Assembly (NCBI GenBank): GCA_022605955.1 | Contig: JAKCOZ010000003.1 | Coordinates: forward strand, 49,600,179-49,664,178 | DNA from: Rallus limicola | Taxonomy: Eukaryota > Chordata > Aves > Gruiformes > Rallidae | Reading direction: 5' to 3' | Length of the DNA: 64,000 nt | Position numbers and translations under genes: made by a program | Shown here: positions 49,758 to 62,665 of the stretch, piece by piece | Layout of the letters: every line of letters starts with the position of its first letter | Position numbering within the stretch: the stretch's first letter is position 1 | Notes under the pieces: generated by a model | What the model saw: only the letters and a program-made list of their open reading frames with translations | Database searches by the model: none | Told to the model about the DNA's origin: nothing

Positions 49758-52700
49758 CAGCTTTATGTTTCATGTTCTAGGTTCAATATAACCAGCCACA
49801 GGTAAGACAACAGCTAGAATCAAAATCACTATGCTCTCCCTTCAGCCATATCTTTGTGTTAGAGCCTCAAACTCTTTCTCCACAGATGATCTTGGGTTCA
49901 CAACTGCAGTGAAAGATGGTCAAGACCTGGAGGAGGCCTTTAATTGGATGTCACTTCTTATGCATTACACTTACTCCTTAGATATATGCACACTCTTCGC
50001 TGTAAGTATAAAGCAATGATGAAGACCTTGAGCAGAAATGAACCTTAGTGAGAATAATAAACAGATCATTAAAGTTAGTGAAAGAATGGAAACTGGAAAT
50101 GCATGGCCATCTAGTCTCTCAAAATGAAGAAGTTTAATTTCACGAAAGCCAGAAACTATAGCCTGCCCGATTCACTAAAATTTTAGTAAGAAAAAATTAT
50201 TACTAATCTACAATTTAATTCACATAATAATAATTATTAAAAAAACAACAATAAGGAAACAAGCAGGTCACAGTGAACAGCAAAGACTGAAAGCAGGGCA
50301 GAAAAAGGTTTAGGAAAGTTTAAACAGGCAGAGTTAGATACTGCTTTTCATAAATAATGTGCATCATCAGAGACACACATTAGAGCAGTGCACCTGCTTA
50401 TTAGGTAACTGGTGAGAACATGTTCATTGCTAATCTCAAATCAGAAATTTTGTGCATTATTAAATTACAGCATAACATAAAAGGATGATAGAAACACTTT
50501 AAGGCTATAAATGTGGCAACAGCAGCTCTTCAGAGCAGGCAAGTGGTATCTGTAATAGATGCTGAAAAAAAATGATGCTTCAAAAACAGGGTATGATCTC
50601 TCCATCTTGATTCCTTTCAAGGCAGTAAAATACTTTTATATATATAAATGTATCATGTACGCAATATACATAATAAATTTAGCTTAAAAAGTAGCATAGT
50701 TAATGCTTCCTTGAGAAACTGTTTATTCCTTTGGCCGTTCAGTGAGACTAGATCTAAATCCTCTGGGGCCTTATCCTGAAGCTCTCAAATAAATGGCAGT
50801 TCATGGACGAGTAGTGCTACTGATTTCAACGTGCAACTGGTTCTACCTGCAGCAGAGGCCTGCCATAAGTCTGGACAGACTGCCTACAGGTTCTTACGTT
50901 GCATAAGGCTGAGGTTATGTGAGAAACCAGTGATGGTGGAACTGTTTGTGAGTTCCTTCAGTCGCAGTACAAAAGAGAAATGAATGTGCGGGTTAGAATT
51001 AATGACATAGTTCAGGGCCATTATTTCAAATCACCTTTTTTATAGATTGGAAAGGCATTTAAAGCAAGCTGGAAATCTTACATGTCTCTTTCTGTCACTG
51101 AAAAAATACCTTTCTTATTGTAGCACCACACTGCCCCAGGTCAGAAGAGTATTTTGCCAGTATCATGTAAACACTGAACAAAATTCGTTCAGTGAAACAG
51201 TGGGCTGAATATTTATCTTCTGTGGCAAGAAGAGACTAGAGAAATCTTTCTGATTTGTCTGAAAAACACACTTCTCTTAGGCTTATCGTCATTCACAATT
51301 TCCCGGATGGGATGATTTCCTTCACTGTTAGTTTGTCTTGTCTGCTAATGCCTTGTGTGAAGAAACCTTGGCAACAAGTTTTAGAAATGCTCTGCGATGA
51401 ATGAACAGGATTTCCACTTCTACCAACCGTTTGCAACAGAGTTACAGGAGATAAAAGAAAAAGAAGGCAGCAAATAATTTTGAAGCATATTATATATTCA
51501 GGTTGGACAACTGAGAGAAGCGAAATGGCTGTAATCCATAAAAGTTTCTCAATAAGCAGAGAATGAAGATTTATCTCAACCCAGAAGAAAAGGAAGAAGC
51601 AGCAAACTGAAGATTTTTACTGTGGGTTTTTCTTGCTTTTTAGCTATTTCAAGCACTTTGTCCTTGGTTGTGTGACCCCAAAAGATCTTCACGCTTCACA
51701 GTTTACAGCTGCCGAAACACATTTTCCTGTTCAGTCCACAAGATTTCCTGACATAGGTGTTTGGGGTTTTTTTTAATTTCACAGTGTCTTCCAGCCATAG
51801 AAATGTGTATCTTTTGGGCAGATCTATTCATTTGTTCTAGACTGACTTTAAATTTCTCTTAGCATAGGATGGTGTCTCCTTCTGCACTGACCCACTGCTG
51901 TTTTCATTGTGGGTCTGCTCCATCCCTGACTCAAAGTGAAGAAAACAAAATTATATAGCATTCAGCACTCCAAATACTGATCCACTATAAATATTTTAGC
52001 TTAGATAACTTAGATGAGGTAGATTGTTAAATGATCTCAACTCTGTAATGCAATTTAAATACACCAATTGCTGCATAAATATTTCTACAGTTGAAGTAGT
52101 TGGTTTAGCAGACTTTTGAAAAGCAAAAGCGCATGGCCAATATATTCTGTAATGCTCAGGTGTAAAAACAATTAAGACCTAGTCCTGTTCTCATAGAAAT
52201 CAAATAAAATTTGATACTCTAATGAAAACATAATAGAGCCTTTAATTTCCCTTCAGAATTGATTGTCAGTGTTGTCAATAAAATACTTTCTCTGAACAGA
52301 TCCTATAAAATTATAAGACTCTCCTCAAAGCTTTCAAAGGTTTAGTCCTTAAAGCTGAAATTTCATTTTCATTGATAGAAAAGACTTTTTCAGCATTTCA
52401 TATCATAGGCTTCCTTATAGAAGAGGTCACCTAAGACTCCATCTCATACTTTTTTTCCCCCAGAGTGGCTTATGTCAGGTGCTTTAATGGAAGGCAGGAC
52501 ACTTCCACAGCCCTCTGAAGAGGAGGATATTGTACCATAAACAAAAAAATATCTTCCTGACCATATTGGATGATTAGATTAGGTCATGAAGCTTTTTGCT
52601 TTTTCAGTGCCAAAAAGGCAGTTACATATTTAGGGAGAAAATTACGTTATTCCTGGATTCTATATCTGCACTTTCTTTATAGAAAATGTTCAAGACATTT

Positions 52701-53899
52701 TTATTAAAGTGGGGTACCAAGAGAGAAAACTTCCCAGCAGAGTAAAATTAAGACATGTCTGCATTTCTTTAGTATACCATTTCAACCCGTAAATGCACAC
52801 CATGCCAGCACATGCACAGACGCAGCTCACAGCACTGAATAGCTTCCATTTGAATCATTCCCCTCCTTGAGATGTCCTTTTGGAGAAACACAACAATGGT
52901 GCAGTATGGCTTTGAAACCATATCATGGTTTTGAAACATGATATTTCTATAACACTACTTAGTGGATTTCTTCATAGTTTTTTACTCCTGAACGGACAAA
53001 AAATTCTTTCTAAGAAACAAAAAGGATGAAGCAATAGATAAAAGTAACTGCAATGGCTTAAAAATTGCATTTACATGTTACTGTGCATCTCTAGTAACCC
53101 TCTACAGAATCTTCCTCTTTATTCAAACCCAGAAAAAAACCCCAACAAACCCCTCTCACTCTCTGGAACCAGTGAGACTGAGTTACACCTCAACTGCTGG
53201 AGAATGACCTCCCCTGCACTGCGTGACTTCACCCATGAAGACTCCCTATACCCACCTGCTGCAATGAATGGCTTTTGCAGCAGCCAGTAGCCTTGCCAGG
53301 AGTCTTCTCAAGGCTGACACCATTGCAAGGGACCAAACTGGTTTATATGCAGCCATCGATGCAGCCTAAAACCGTTTGTTGGTTGGTTTTTTTTCCTGAA
53401 ATTTTCTGAAATAGCTTTTCAGCCCCTGCCCTGGAAATCCTTAAGCAGCCAGAAAAATTAAAGCCTAAAAAGGCTGATCTTCTTTCCTATTCCTCATTCA
53501 TGTATGTAAATCTGAAAACCATTATCCACCCACACTCCCTGCTGCATACAGAGATCCATGGGATCCGGTAGATTAATTGGCTGGTGTGTACTGAAGGAGA
53601 CCACTTTTTTTTTTTAGAGGCATGTGGCAAGTGATAGGACACAGAAAGAGATCATAAAGTGACAGTTTCATAAAATATGACAAATGACAATTCCTTTCTG
53701 CATCTCAGCACTCACAATGCTCAGAGCTTTGACACAAAGCACATCTTCACTGCGAGGAAGATGCCTGGTGCAGCACACAGAGAGTGGACACAGTGAAGGC
53801 ACTTGAGCCACAGGTGCTGGTACCCACAAAACTCAGCAGCTGTGGTGGAAGGGTGGTGATTTAAATGGTGCACACATATGGAGGAGCAATCCCCTGTGT

Positions 53900-55070
53900 G
53901 TCCAGCGCTGCAATAAAGGATACCTGCTTAAGAGTCACCAAGGCTATTGAGTTTTGATTACATCTTTTTGATGCATCAATCTGGTCTGGTGCCAAAGGTT
54001 ACCTCCAAGTCGCCATGGACATCATGGCCATCTGGCCACTTACCAGGGCACCGAAAGAGTTTGCATCCTCTTGTCGTTCAAATGCACAGCAGTGAGCTGT
54101 ACCCTTTCTCTGCTTTACTTGCTGCCTGACATCATCTAAGTCTGTAGCTCAGATTATTCTCAGAGCAATGCCAGCAGTACTGCTGTAGTCAGTTGAGATT
54201 GTGTCAAACTGTCACCATCACAACTTCACTTCTCTAGATCTGCCATAAAACAGCATTAAATGTTCTCTCAAAAAGTACAGAGTAGGTGTGATGTTTATAC
54301 TGTTCCCTTACTGTTTGTACTAGGGTAATACCAGTGTGCATACAACGTTATGGGGAAGAAGTCTGCAGACACTGTTTTATTTCACTTCTGTATTTATAAA
54401 TAACTCTCATTGTACCTGAACACTTTTGTAATGCCAGACTTATTGTATGCATTGCACAGCATTCTATAACATTGTAAAACCGTATAAATGTTTAATGTCT
54501 GATGAACTAAGATTCCCAGAACAGAACAGGTATATTGCATACACAGACGTTCTCTCACTTGTCATTACAAAGGATTGTATTGTTGTTTGGTTGCTTTCTT
54601 GGTTTCTTGCCTTAGTTTTTAAACACAGCCTAAGTGAATTAAAGGACTCTGATATAATAAATATCACACCTTGAGCACTCAGTGCAGAAATAGGTATTTA
54701 AAAACATTTATATCCTGGATTAACCATGAGAAAGTCTTACTTATTTCAAGAATAGGATTTTGTCTCGAATATTTATGCACTGCCACTGTATAGCTGGATA
54801 ATGGTAACATATGGCAAAGCTTAGTTCCTAACTTAGGAAGCTAATTCCATACCTTCCTGCACTTAAAAGACAAACGTTAAGTTACTCTGTTTCAATTATG
54901 TTGCCTTTGAAAGGTTGATTTTTGTATTCTTAATACAAATAGTGTGCTTTTTTTAGGGAAGAAGGCAGGCTATGGATTTGATGACTTCCATGTAATTTCA
55001 TAAGCCTTTTAATGCTTCAGGAGCTTATGAAGTGTCTTTCCTACCTGGCTGTTTTTCATGTAATAAATAT
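53900..55070 (+). other. Stretch with 3' UTR-like texture and several AATAAA signals
   Basis: AATAAA occurs at 53912-53917, 54656-54661 and 55062-55067 within AT-rich, repeat-free sequence that includes T-rich and TGTA-rich runs. This resembles a vertebrate 3' UTR, but no coding exon was identified upstream, and AATAAA is common by chance in DNA of this composition. Confidence 0.2.
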
Positions 55071-55119
55071 ATTATTTAAGTTAAACTAAAGATATTGAGC
55101 TTTTACTGGGTTCTTGCCT

Positions 55120-55143
55120 GGGTGGGTGGGGAGGGGGTGGGGG
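55120..55143 (+). other. G-quadruplex motif
   Basis: Five runs of three to five guanines separated by single bases (GGGTGGGTGGGGA, then GGGGGTGGGGG). Single-nucleotide loops are the most favourable arrangement for a stable DNA G-quadruplex. It lies directly upstream of a CR1 tail. Confidence 0.8.
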
Positions 55144-55145
55144 TG

Positions 55146-55205
55146 TTGGTTTGGAACTAGATGAATTTTAAGGCCCCTTGCAACCCGAACCATTCTGTGG
55201 TTTTT
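55146..55205 (+). mobile_element. CR1 3' terminus, about 60 bp, plus strand
   Basis: ggtttggaactagatgaat, then aaggccccttgcaacccg and ccattctgtgg match the terminal part of CR1. It is an extreme 5' truncation and the only clear CR1 in the right-hand 44 kb. Confidence 0.75.
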
Positions 55206-58200
55206 AGATAACCAGCATGTACTTGCCATGTGCCATAACATCATTACAAGAGGTTATTCTACAAAGCTAGCCAACCAATTTACCCTTTCTTCCCTCCTGT
55301 ACCTTTCCAGATTTTTCTCCAAGTAACTCCCTGTTTTAGAAACCTCATCTGCCGTATTCTATTGTCTCTTCTTTTAAACCTCTTTTCAAAAGGCACTTAC
55401 TTCATCAGACCTACAAATGCCAGTTTGCCCTATTGAGATATAGTATGACAATTGATATTTTTTTAAAACCCATGAATTATATATCAATCACCTGTTCTGC
55501 AATCTGAAGTTTATCACAGTCATTTTTCTCACATCACAGTAGATTTCTAGATATTTTTGATTCTCTCATTTTTCAGCTGGGTTTTATCATGGGATAGGGT
55601 TCTGTAAAGTTTAATTATCTGAAAGAGTACTTTCTGGAACCAGATATGGGTTTTTGCAAGACCTGAATAAAATAGTGCTCTTGTCTGAAAGCTTTAATAG
55701 AGTAAATGGGATTTTTCAAAGATAAATATTTACAATATTATGAAGTTTAGGCTATATAAAAATATAAAACCCAACATATTTGTGTACTTATTCATCAGAA
55801 TAAATACACATTTGAAATCTGCTGCTTGTTTCAGATCTGAAGGGGCCCTGGAAAACAGTTTAGTCAAGTATTCCTACAGCACCATCAATCTACAAAGGAT
55901 ATTGCCTCTCCCAGCAGCACTGTTTTTCTCATATCTTATCACTGCAGTGCTGCAAGACTGCTATATTAAGTACAAAAATACAAAACTTATAAAATAAATT
56001 AGAAAAAACATAAGATTAAAATAATACTTCCATGGAAAGCTTAACCACCCTGCATACCAAATTTCTGCTCTGCAGTCCAGCTGGCAGCTGAATGCCTCTG
56101 CCCCTCACTGCATAATCTATAACTTGCCTATGCAAACACTACTTCAGTTCCTGACCTCGGAAGTAGTCTGCGCTATCTTAATAGATGTATCTGCATTTAA
56201 TAAGCAACATCCATGTACAGCCTGTGCCTGTGCAGGCATACTGCATTTCTGCAGAAGTTAAAGCTTCCACAGCAGCCACCCCAAAGAACTGGAGAGAAGA
56301 AACTTGGCTATGACCTACTCATTTCTGAGCATCACCTAAGTAGACCTACTACATAAGCTCACTCAAAGGCAGGCACTGGCTTAACCAATATAATCCACAT
56401 GTATAATACATCTTATATATTCAAGGATGCATAAACCCAGTACAGCACTTACTTGGTTCCTATCTAATATACTAGAATTTATGGTTTAGTTGGAGACTAT
56501 TTTCTGGGAGCAGGATGGCTATATTTAGCCTGCCTCTTTGCTAGAAAATGACATCTTTAAAACACACACTTTCCATAATATTGCAGACGTAATATAAGAT
56601 ATAGGGGGGGCCCCAACTTGATTTCCTGCCTTCCTTCCTGTAAAGGACTTGTTTCAGGAGGATTTGGACATATGAGATACTAAATATTTTTGTACAGGAG
56701 AGATGATTTCTAATACAGCAGTAACACAGAGGAGATAGTTTAAAGAAGTCATAACAATTTTCCCCTCATCTCCATCTACAGTTCAAAAACATTTTCCCAT
56801 CTTTAAACTTTAATTGCTTTCCTCCTAACTCAGTGCAGACAAGGCACAGAAACCATTTTTAAATTAAATAAGCCTTTATTTTGTAAAGTTGTCATTAGAG
56901 GGAAGAAAAACTTTTTGCCAAGGTCCCTCCAGAGCAACATGTCCCTTAACCTATCTATTTGTGGACCTCCAATATATGGCAAGGGTACCCAGGCTCTCCT
57001 TTTGGAGTGTGCTTCATAAACAGCATGTCACAATGCATCAGAAATTCAATTACAATGCCCTTTGAAGTCCTTCATTTATCACATATCCTTATGTTCCCAA
57101 AGATATAGTCATTTACAAGAGAGAGAATATTAAATTGTAATCTATTCTGTCTCGTAACTCTGCTAATTTATCACACGGTCCACAGCGATTGTCAAGTTCA
57201 GTTCCTCTGGGGACTCAGCCGTGGCTCAGGTTCCCATTAATCCAGTGCCCAGAATTCATGGCTGCCTCTTGAACTGCTGTTGGCTTTGTTTTCCCTAGGA
57301 AAATCCCAGGTTTCAAACTGATCTTCCTTCTACCAAAGATCAGGCACAGTCAGAAAAAAACGCCTTGTTATAGGTGCAAAAACTGAGGCATATATAGAGA
57401 TTGATTGGCTTACTGTGCTTCATGGTATGGAAATGATAATTATTCTTTGTTTTACTGAGTCAGAATCCAGTACATGCAGTATAACAGTGTGCTTTGTAAC
57501 TCAGTGGTATTTTTCCATTAACTATTTTTATACTGACAGTCACAGACATGCTGCAATGCTACAAAATAAAGCACATTAACATAATGCAAAATCGCCTGCT
57601 GTATGTGTTATCCATACACCCCTCTCCTGTTTCACACACCAGTGATTGCTACACAGATACACCAGACCGCGTACAAAACGCATGGCTGCACCACCCAGTG
57701 CATCACAGCAGGCCCATCCACCTCGTTGACTTCTGCAGCATTAGATTAAGCCTAAACAAACAATTCAGCTTTTACCAAGAAAGAGGGCAAGTCTCTAAGG
57801 CTATTATGCCAAATATATCACTCTCTTAGTTCTGAGGGTTCTCTGACTGAGTTTATAAAATACAAACTCATGCACCCTATACCTTGCTAGGTTATTTGAG
57901 GTCAAATTTTATACAACATCCTCAGGGATCATTAATGACATAAGGGATATATAAACTTTACAGCATGCCTGGTGATTGAAGTTGAGCAACTTCATGGTTT
58001 CCCTGGCTTTTCTCACAAGATTTGTACAGTAGAGTAATGAAAACTCATGATGAGCTGCCATCAATTAGTGTATTTGAAAATGCAAATAATGTTGACTAAG
58101 CCTTGTAGAAGATGAAAAGAAAATCTTCCTGTCCTGTGCCAATACAGGTGGTGAACGAAAGAAGCAGGTGTGCCCTTTCTGTCCTTAGCACAAAGCATGA

Positions 58201-59729
58201 GAAATTGTAAGATGCGCTTCATCGGCTTTTCACATTGCTATTTCTCCCTCTGTAGTTTTACATGTCCAGCATTTGAAACTGGACAGCAATTATTTTCTTC
58301 TCCTATTTTGTAATGGAAGATGTGTTAGCTGCAGAAACGATGAAAACGTTCCTAGACCTCCAGCCTCCCAAACCGCAATACAGAATCAGAAAAAAACCCC
58401 TACTTTTTCTATAGCGTCAATGCTGCTGACATCTGAAGTACATGGGTTTACCAAAATTTGGTCTTCTGCCTGCAATTATGCAGGAAATTCAGGAGTCTGA
58501 ACACATGAGTGTCTAGAAATAAGCTTCACTATCTTTTTCTTATGGGCACGTAAGAAAATTGCAGAATTCACCAAGGTCCAGAATTGCACCTGAAGTTTTG
58601 AAGGGCTGGTGCTCATTCTTGCTACAAAACAAAAGAGATTCTGCTGTTCTCACTGGACGTGGAGAGCAGCAGGTTCCACAAAGCAATCCCTCTCATTCTA
58701 ATTGAACTATTTGTAAGTTAAAATACAACTCACCTCAGAGGATCTGACATTTCAAATACACACAGAAGAAAGCAGTGCCGGATAGGTCTTTAATATACAT
58801 AACCTTCATTGACAGTAAAATGCTTTAAAGATTGATTTATCCAACAGCTGGGTTTCTTGAATAGTAGGTGCTATTAGTGTTTTGTTGGCATTAATCTAAA
58901 GGGAAGGTTTAGAAACATCCCCTAAAAGTGCAAAATTCAAGATCGAGGCAACACGCTGTAGTACTTCTCCATATGTGGACCCCTCTGTCAATGAAGACAT
59001 TTGCCCACACGTACCCTGAGCCTTTATTATCAGTGTTATTTGACCTGTGATAAAGGGTTCATATACTTTTTCTTTTTTTTCTTTTACATCAAGTTGAAGC
59101 TTGAACCATCAATTGGACGTATGGTACCCAGGATATTCTCAACACCTTTGCAGCTAGTCACAGGGCAGGTGAATTGCAGCGATCCCTCCTGAGACATGTT
59201 GCCCTCCTGGCAGAAAGGAAGACAGGTTCTGTAGCAAACTGTAAGTGAGATGTGACACTTCTAGGAACTATATCTTTGACTCAAATCTCTGCACAAACAT
59301 GACAGCCTTGCCTAGACTGGCCTGGTCTTTGTTCCTGAGCTAGCACAATCCTGGTGAGAGGAAACAGGAGTACTAAAGCCACAGAGCAGGAAGCAAAGCA
59401 AAAATGGGTAAAATTTAGTGCATAAAATACCAGGTTTGAACACAGTGAAAGGATGGGTCCTGAGACAGTCACTAATGCTCAGTAGTGAGAACTTCTGTTT
59501 GGGGCAGGCTCAGTCACAAAGCCAGCATCTCAAAGTTTGATAACACTCAAAAAACTAAGGTATGCATTAGGAGTTTTTAAAACAGGAGTAGAGAACAAAA
59601 CACAAAATGCACTTGTGTCACTGTACAAATCCTTTGTTTGAATGCAGTGCCTTGAAGAATTTGAGTAGTTCTGATACCCCTGGTTCAATGGACATGTATT
59701 AGATCTGGAAATTTTCCTAACACAGGCAG
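55206..59729. other. Unique AT-rich sequence, no gene seen
   Basis: No gene or repeat recognised on either strand. Confidence 0.5.
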
Positions 59730-60060
59730 CAAAGATTCTCAAAACTATGGAGCAGCACTCCCGAGGGAAATGGTTGAACAGACTAAATTTAGGCAGCCTT
59801 CTTGAGAGAAATGATAAAGTCTTGCAAGACCATAATTATGGTAAAAGGAGTAGATATAGGGTAGCTGTTTCCTCTGGTAGTGCAGATAAACAGAGGCCAT
59901 CAAATGAAGGTGGCTGGACCTGGGTTCAAAACCAACAGATGGAGGCTTCACACATAGGCATGTAGAGCCCCTTGCCAGAGGATGCTATGGGTGCAGGAGC
60001 TTCAGGGGGCTCACAGGGAGTGCCTGAAAAAGCTGGGTTTAATTTTTTCAAAAAGCTTGT
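59730..60060 (+). mobile_element. Possible eroded CR1-like ORF2 end
   Basis: Blocks such as tagagccccttgccagaggatgc (59964-59986), preceded by cttcacacataggcatg, resemble the C-terminal ORF2 motif with LP and WxxLP-type residues of older CR1/L3 elements. Identity is low and the frame is broken. Confidence 0.35.
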
Positions 60061-60990
60061 GTATCAGCAGTTGAAACAAGGCTCTGTTTGCAACCAAACA
60101 TGCCAGCAGAATAAATCCTATCCATTAACAAGACCAACTTAAAAAAAACCAATCCATATATTTTACTATGCTTTCATCCAACCTACTGCAGTCTGCAAGC
60201 TCTAAGTCTGCCAAAGATTTAAGTCAATTTTTACCACTAAAAGTTTTTAATAATGGTGTGTAGTGGATGGGCAGTGGTTCGAACCAGTCACACTCCTCTT
60301 AGGGTCTGGTAGTACTGCTCCGGTCCTTCTCACCACACCATTTGCTCTCAGGACTGCTAATACTCTGGCATGCTCAAAAAAAAATCACTTTGCAGAACAG
60401 AGGTCCATGGTTGTGTTGCATTTCACAGTAACTCAGGAAAATGCAAGATTTCAGCCCTTCAAGTACAGGTCGCCAACTATTCTGGTTACACTTAGCAGAC
60501 AGTAGTGAGAAGTGAAGCACAGTAAGACACCGAGGAATCAGGGCATGGGAAATACATTTCAGAGAAATCTAACAATTCCTACCAACATCAACATCATGGT
60601 CACACACAAGAGCTAAATATTTATGATTTATGCTGCAGATTTACTACTGACATCTTTTAAAACTCTGTCCTTATTTCATTAAGTGGATTTATAATCTGAA
60701 ATATAAAAGGTAAAAGTCCAATTTTAACAGGATTTTGAAAGTTTCCTTGCAGTGTTAGCTAAACAATATTGTACTCCATCATGTCAGAGCACTGCAAGCC
60801 TAAAGCAGCCCAGAGCAGCCAATCCCCCAATTACAAAGAGCTTTGTCAGAGGTGTGCATGTCACAAGGTACCCAGGTACTTGGGGTTTCATTACCCCTAT
60901 GGCAATGAAAAATCTTGCCTGTTTAAAGGGAACTCAGGTACTGTGCCCTCCAGCAGCAGCAGGGTAGCCAAACAGGGCAATTCTAGATGG

Positions 60991-61007
60991 AAAAAAAAAA
61001 AAAAAAA
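60991..61007. repeat. A17 tract
   Basis: Seventeen adenines followed by gagatgc. It is a simple repeat with no retrotransposed gene body recognised upstream. Confidence 0.85.
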
Positions 61008-62633
61008 GAGATGCAGCACAACCCCCAGAACAATAGGGTGTGATCCTCCTTATCCCATTCTTAGTCCATCTTCTACCTTCAGCTGACAGTGTCCAGCAAC
61101 ACGCCCTGTGACCTGCATGTAGCAGCCTTAGGCAGCTCCCCAGTGAGCCCATTTTAAACCTCTACTCTTCAAGCTTCACTGCTCATTGCAGCATGGAGGG
61201 TGTCTTCTAAAAGTTCAGTGTGCTAAAATAGTTATCAGAGATTTAAGACCTGACAAAGACTTCAATTTTATTTTTTTGAGGGCTCTCAGGGAAAGGAGCA
61301 CCAAGCCCATTTTGAAGTTATGAAGAACACAAAAAACTAGAGGAGACTTTGGGAAGGTAGGAACAGCCTAAAGAAATGCTGCATATGCACAACGGTGCGA
61401 AGAGGTGCCAGAGGGGCACAAACCATTAACCCATGGGGTAAGATTAAGTCAATGCTAGCAAGAGTCACATGAGAGCTGTGAGGAAGGGAAAGAAGGGGTG
61501 ATTCACCCCTCAGCAGAGCTTAGGAACTCTGTGCACCTGGGGATTTGCCAGGTACTTTTCCAGAGGGAACTGCAATGACAAAGTATCATCCACAGTGTTG
61601 CCTACAGCACACTCTTTCCCATGCCTACTGAACCCATCATTCAAATTACCTCCTGTATAATGTGAGGGAGAGAACATCCCAAATTAAACAAGCAGGCAGT
61701 CCTCCCTTGCCAGTTTTGAATAAATGACAGGTCTGACTAGCAGTATCAGAATCCTAATCTATATTAAATTTTCACCAATATCTTTTGGAGCAGCAATTTC
61801 ATTTACTGAATAAGAAGGAAAGGAAATCAAAGCAGAAAATTAATTATACAGGGCATAAGGTTTGCTTTCTCACTGCAAGAGTCAGCCAAAACACATCATC
61901 CGAACAATTGTTGGGCAGTGCAGAAAGACCATGGGATGTGCAAACTGGTTTGCAGATGAAGGATAAAGGGCAGCATGAGATATGATAACAATCCAGCTCC
62001 TGTAGATGAAGAGAGCCGTGCTAACTGTCCAGTATCTGCAGTCTGAGGTCAAACAGGTGAAAATGCTTCATCACTTTGTTTTCAATAGTACACCTTTCTC
62101 TGGCAAGATGTCTGGGTAGTATAATACTGCAAACAAGCAGGACTTGTTTGGGGGATTCTAACTATGTATAGAATATGGAGACCAGAAAAATGAAAATCCT
62201 CACCTAAGATGAAAAACTGGTTTAATTTTGCTTAGTGACAAACAGGTCTCACAGCTTGAAAAATGACCACTGTGCAAAGTGAAGCAGTTGTTAAATGCCT
62301 TGGTAATTATTTATGATACATCGAGAATCTTATTTTGCAAGGTCTCATACTGCATGCAAAATTGCCAACCCTGAGGTTTCACTTGCTTCAGGTCTTGGGC
62401 AGATCTACTACAGCAGCACAGCTACATAGTACAGGTCATCCTTTCACAAAAGTTTTAAAACAATGGTTTAGGAAAGCCTGGACCTTTAAACTGTTCCTAT
62501 TTCAATTTGCTTTCACTGACAATGATGACATATTAATTTTTTTTTTTATATTAAAACTTTGTACTGATTTTAAAAAGATTTTTGAAGGTTCAAAATGTAT
62601 CAAAATTTGTTGGAATTCAATTCAAAGTTCAAC

Positions 62634-62665
62634 TGAAATTAAATTTCAAAGTTTGAAATTAAATT
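62634..62665. repeat. Palindrome within a 12-bp direct repeat
   Basis: TGAAATTAAATT occurs at 62634-62645 and 62654-62665. Between and overlapping them, AATTTCAAAGTTTGAAATT (62642-62660) is a perfect inverted repeat with 9-bp arms around one central base. Confidence 0.8.

Larger units (their letters stand above)
38466..53899. other. Long low-repeat unique tract
   Basis: Over 15 kb with no clear mobile element. Only a doubtful CR1 scrap at 41011-41055, a 17-bp triplet repeat at 49707-49757 and short low-complexity runs (T/G-rich at 39000-39070, A13 near 45580) were seen. ORFs are short; the longest, at 44433-44870, is pyrimidine-rich and matches no family I know. Confidence 0.5.

Noticed and set aside
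60991..61007. Poly-A tail of a processed pseudogene
   Set aside because: No recognisable gene body precedes the A17 tract and no target duplication was found around it.
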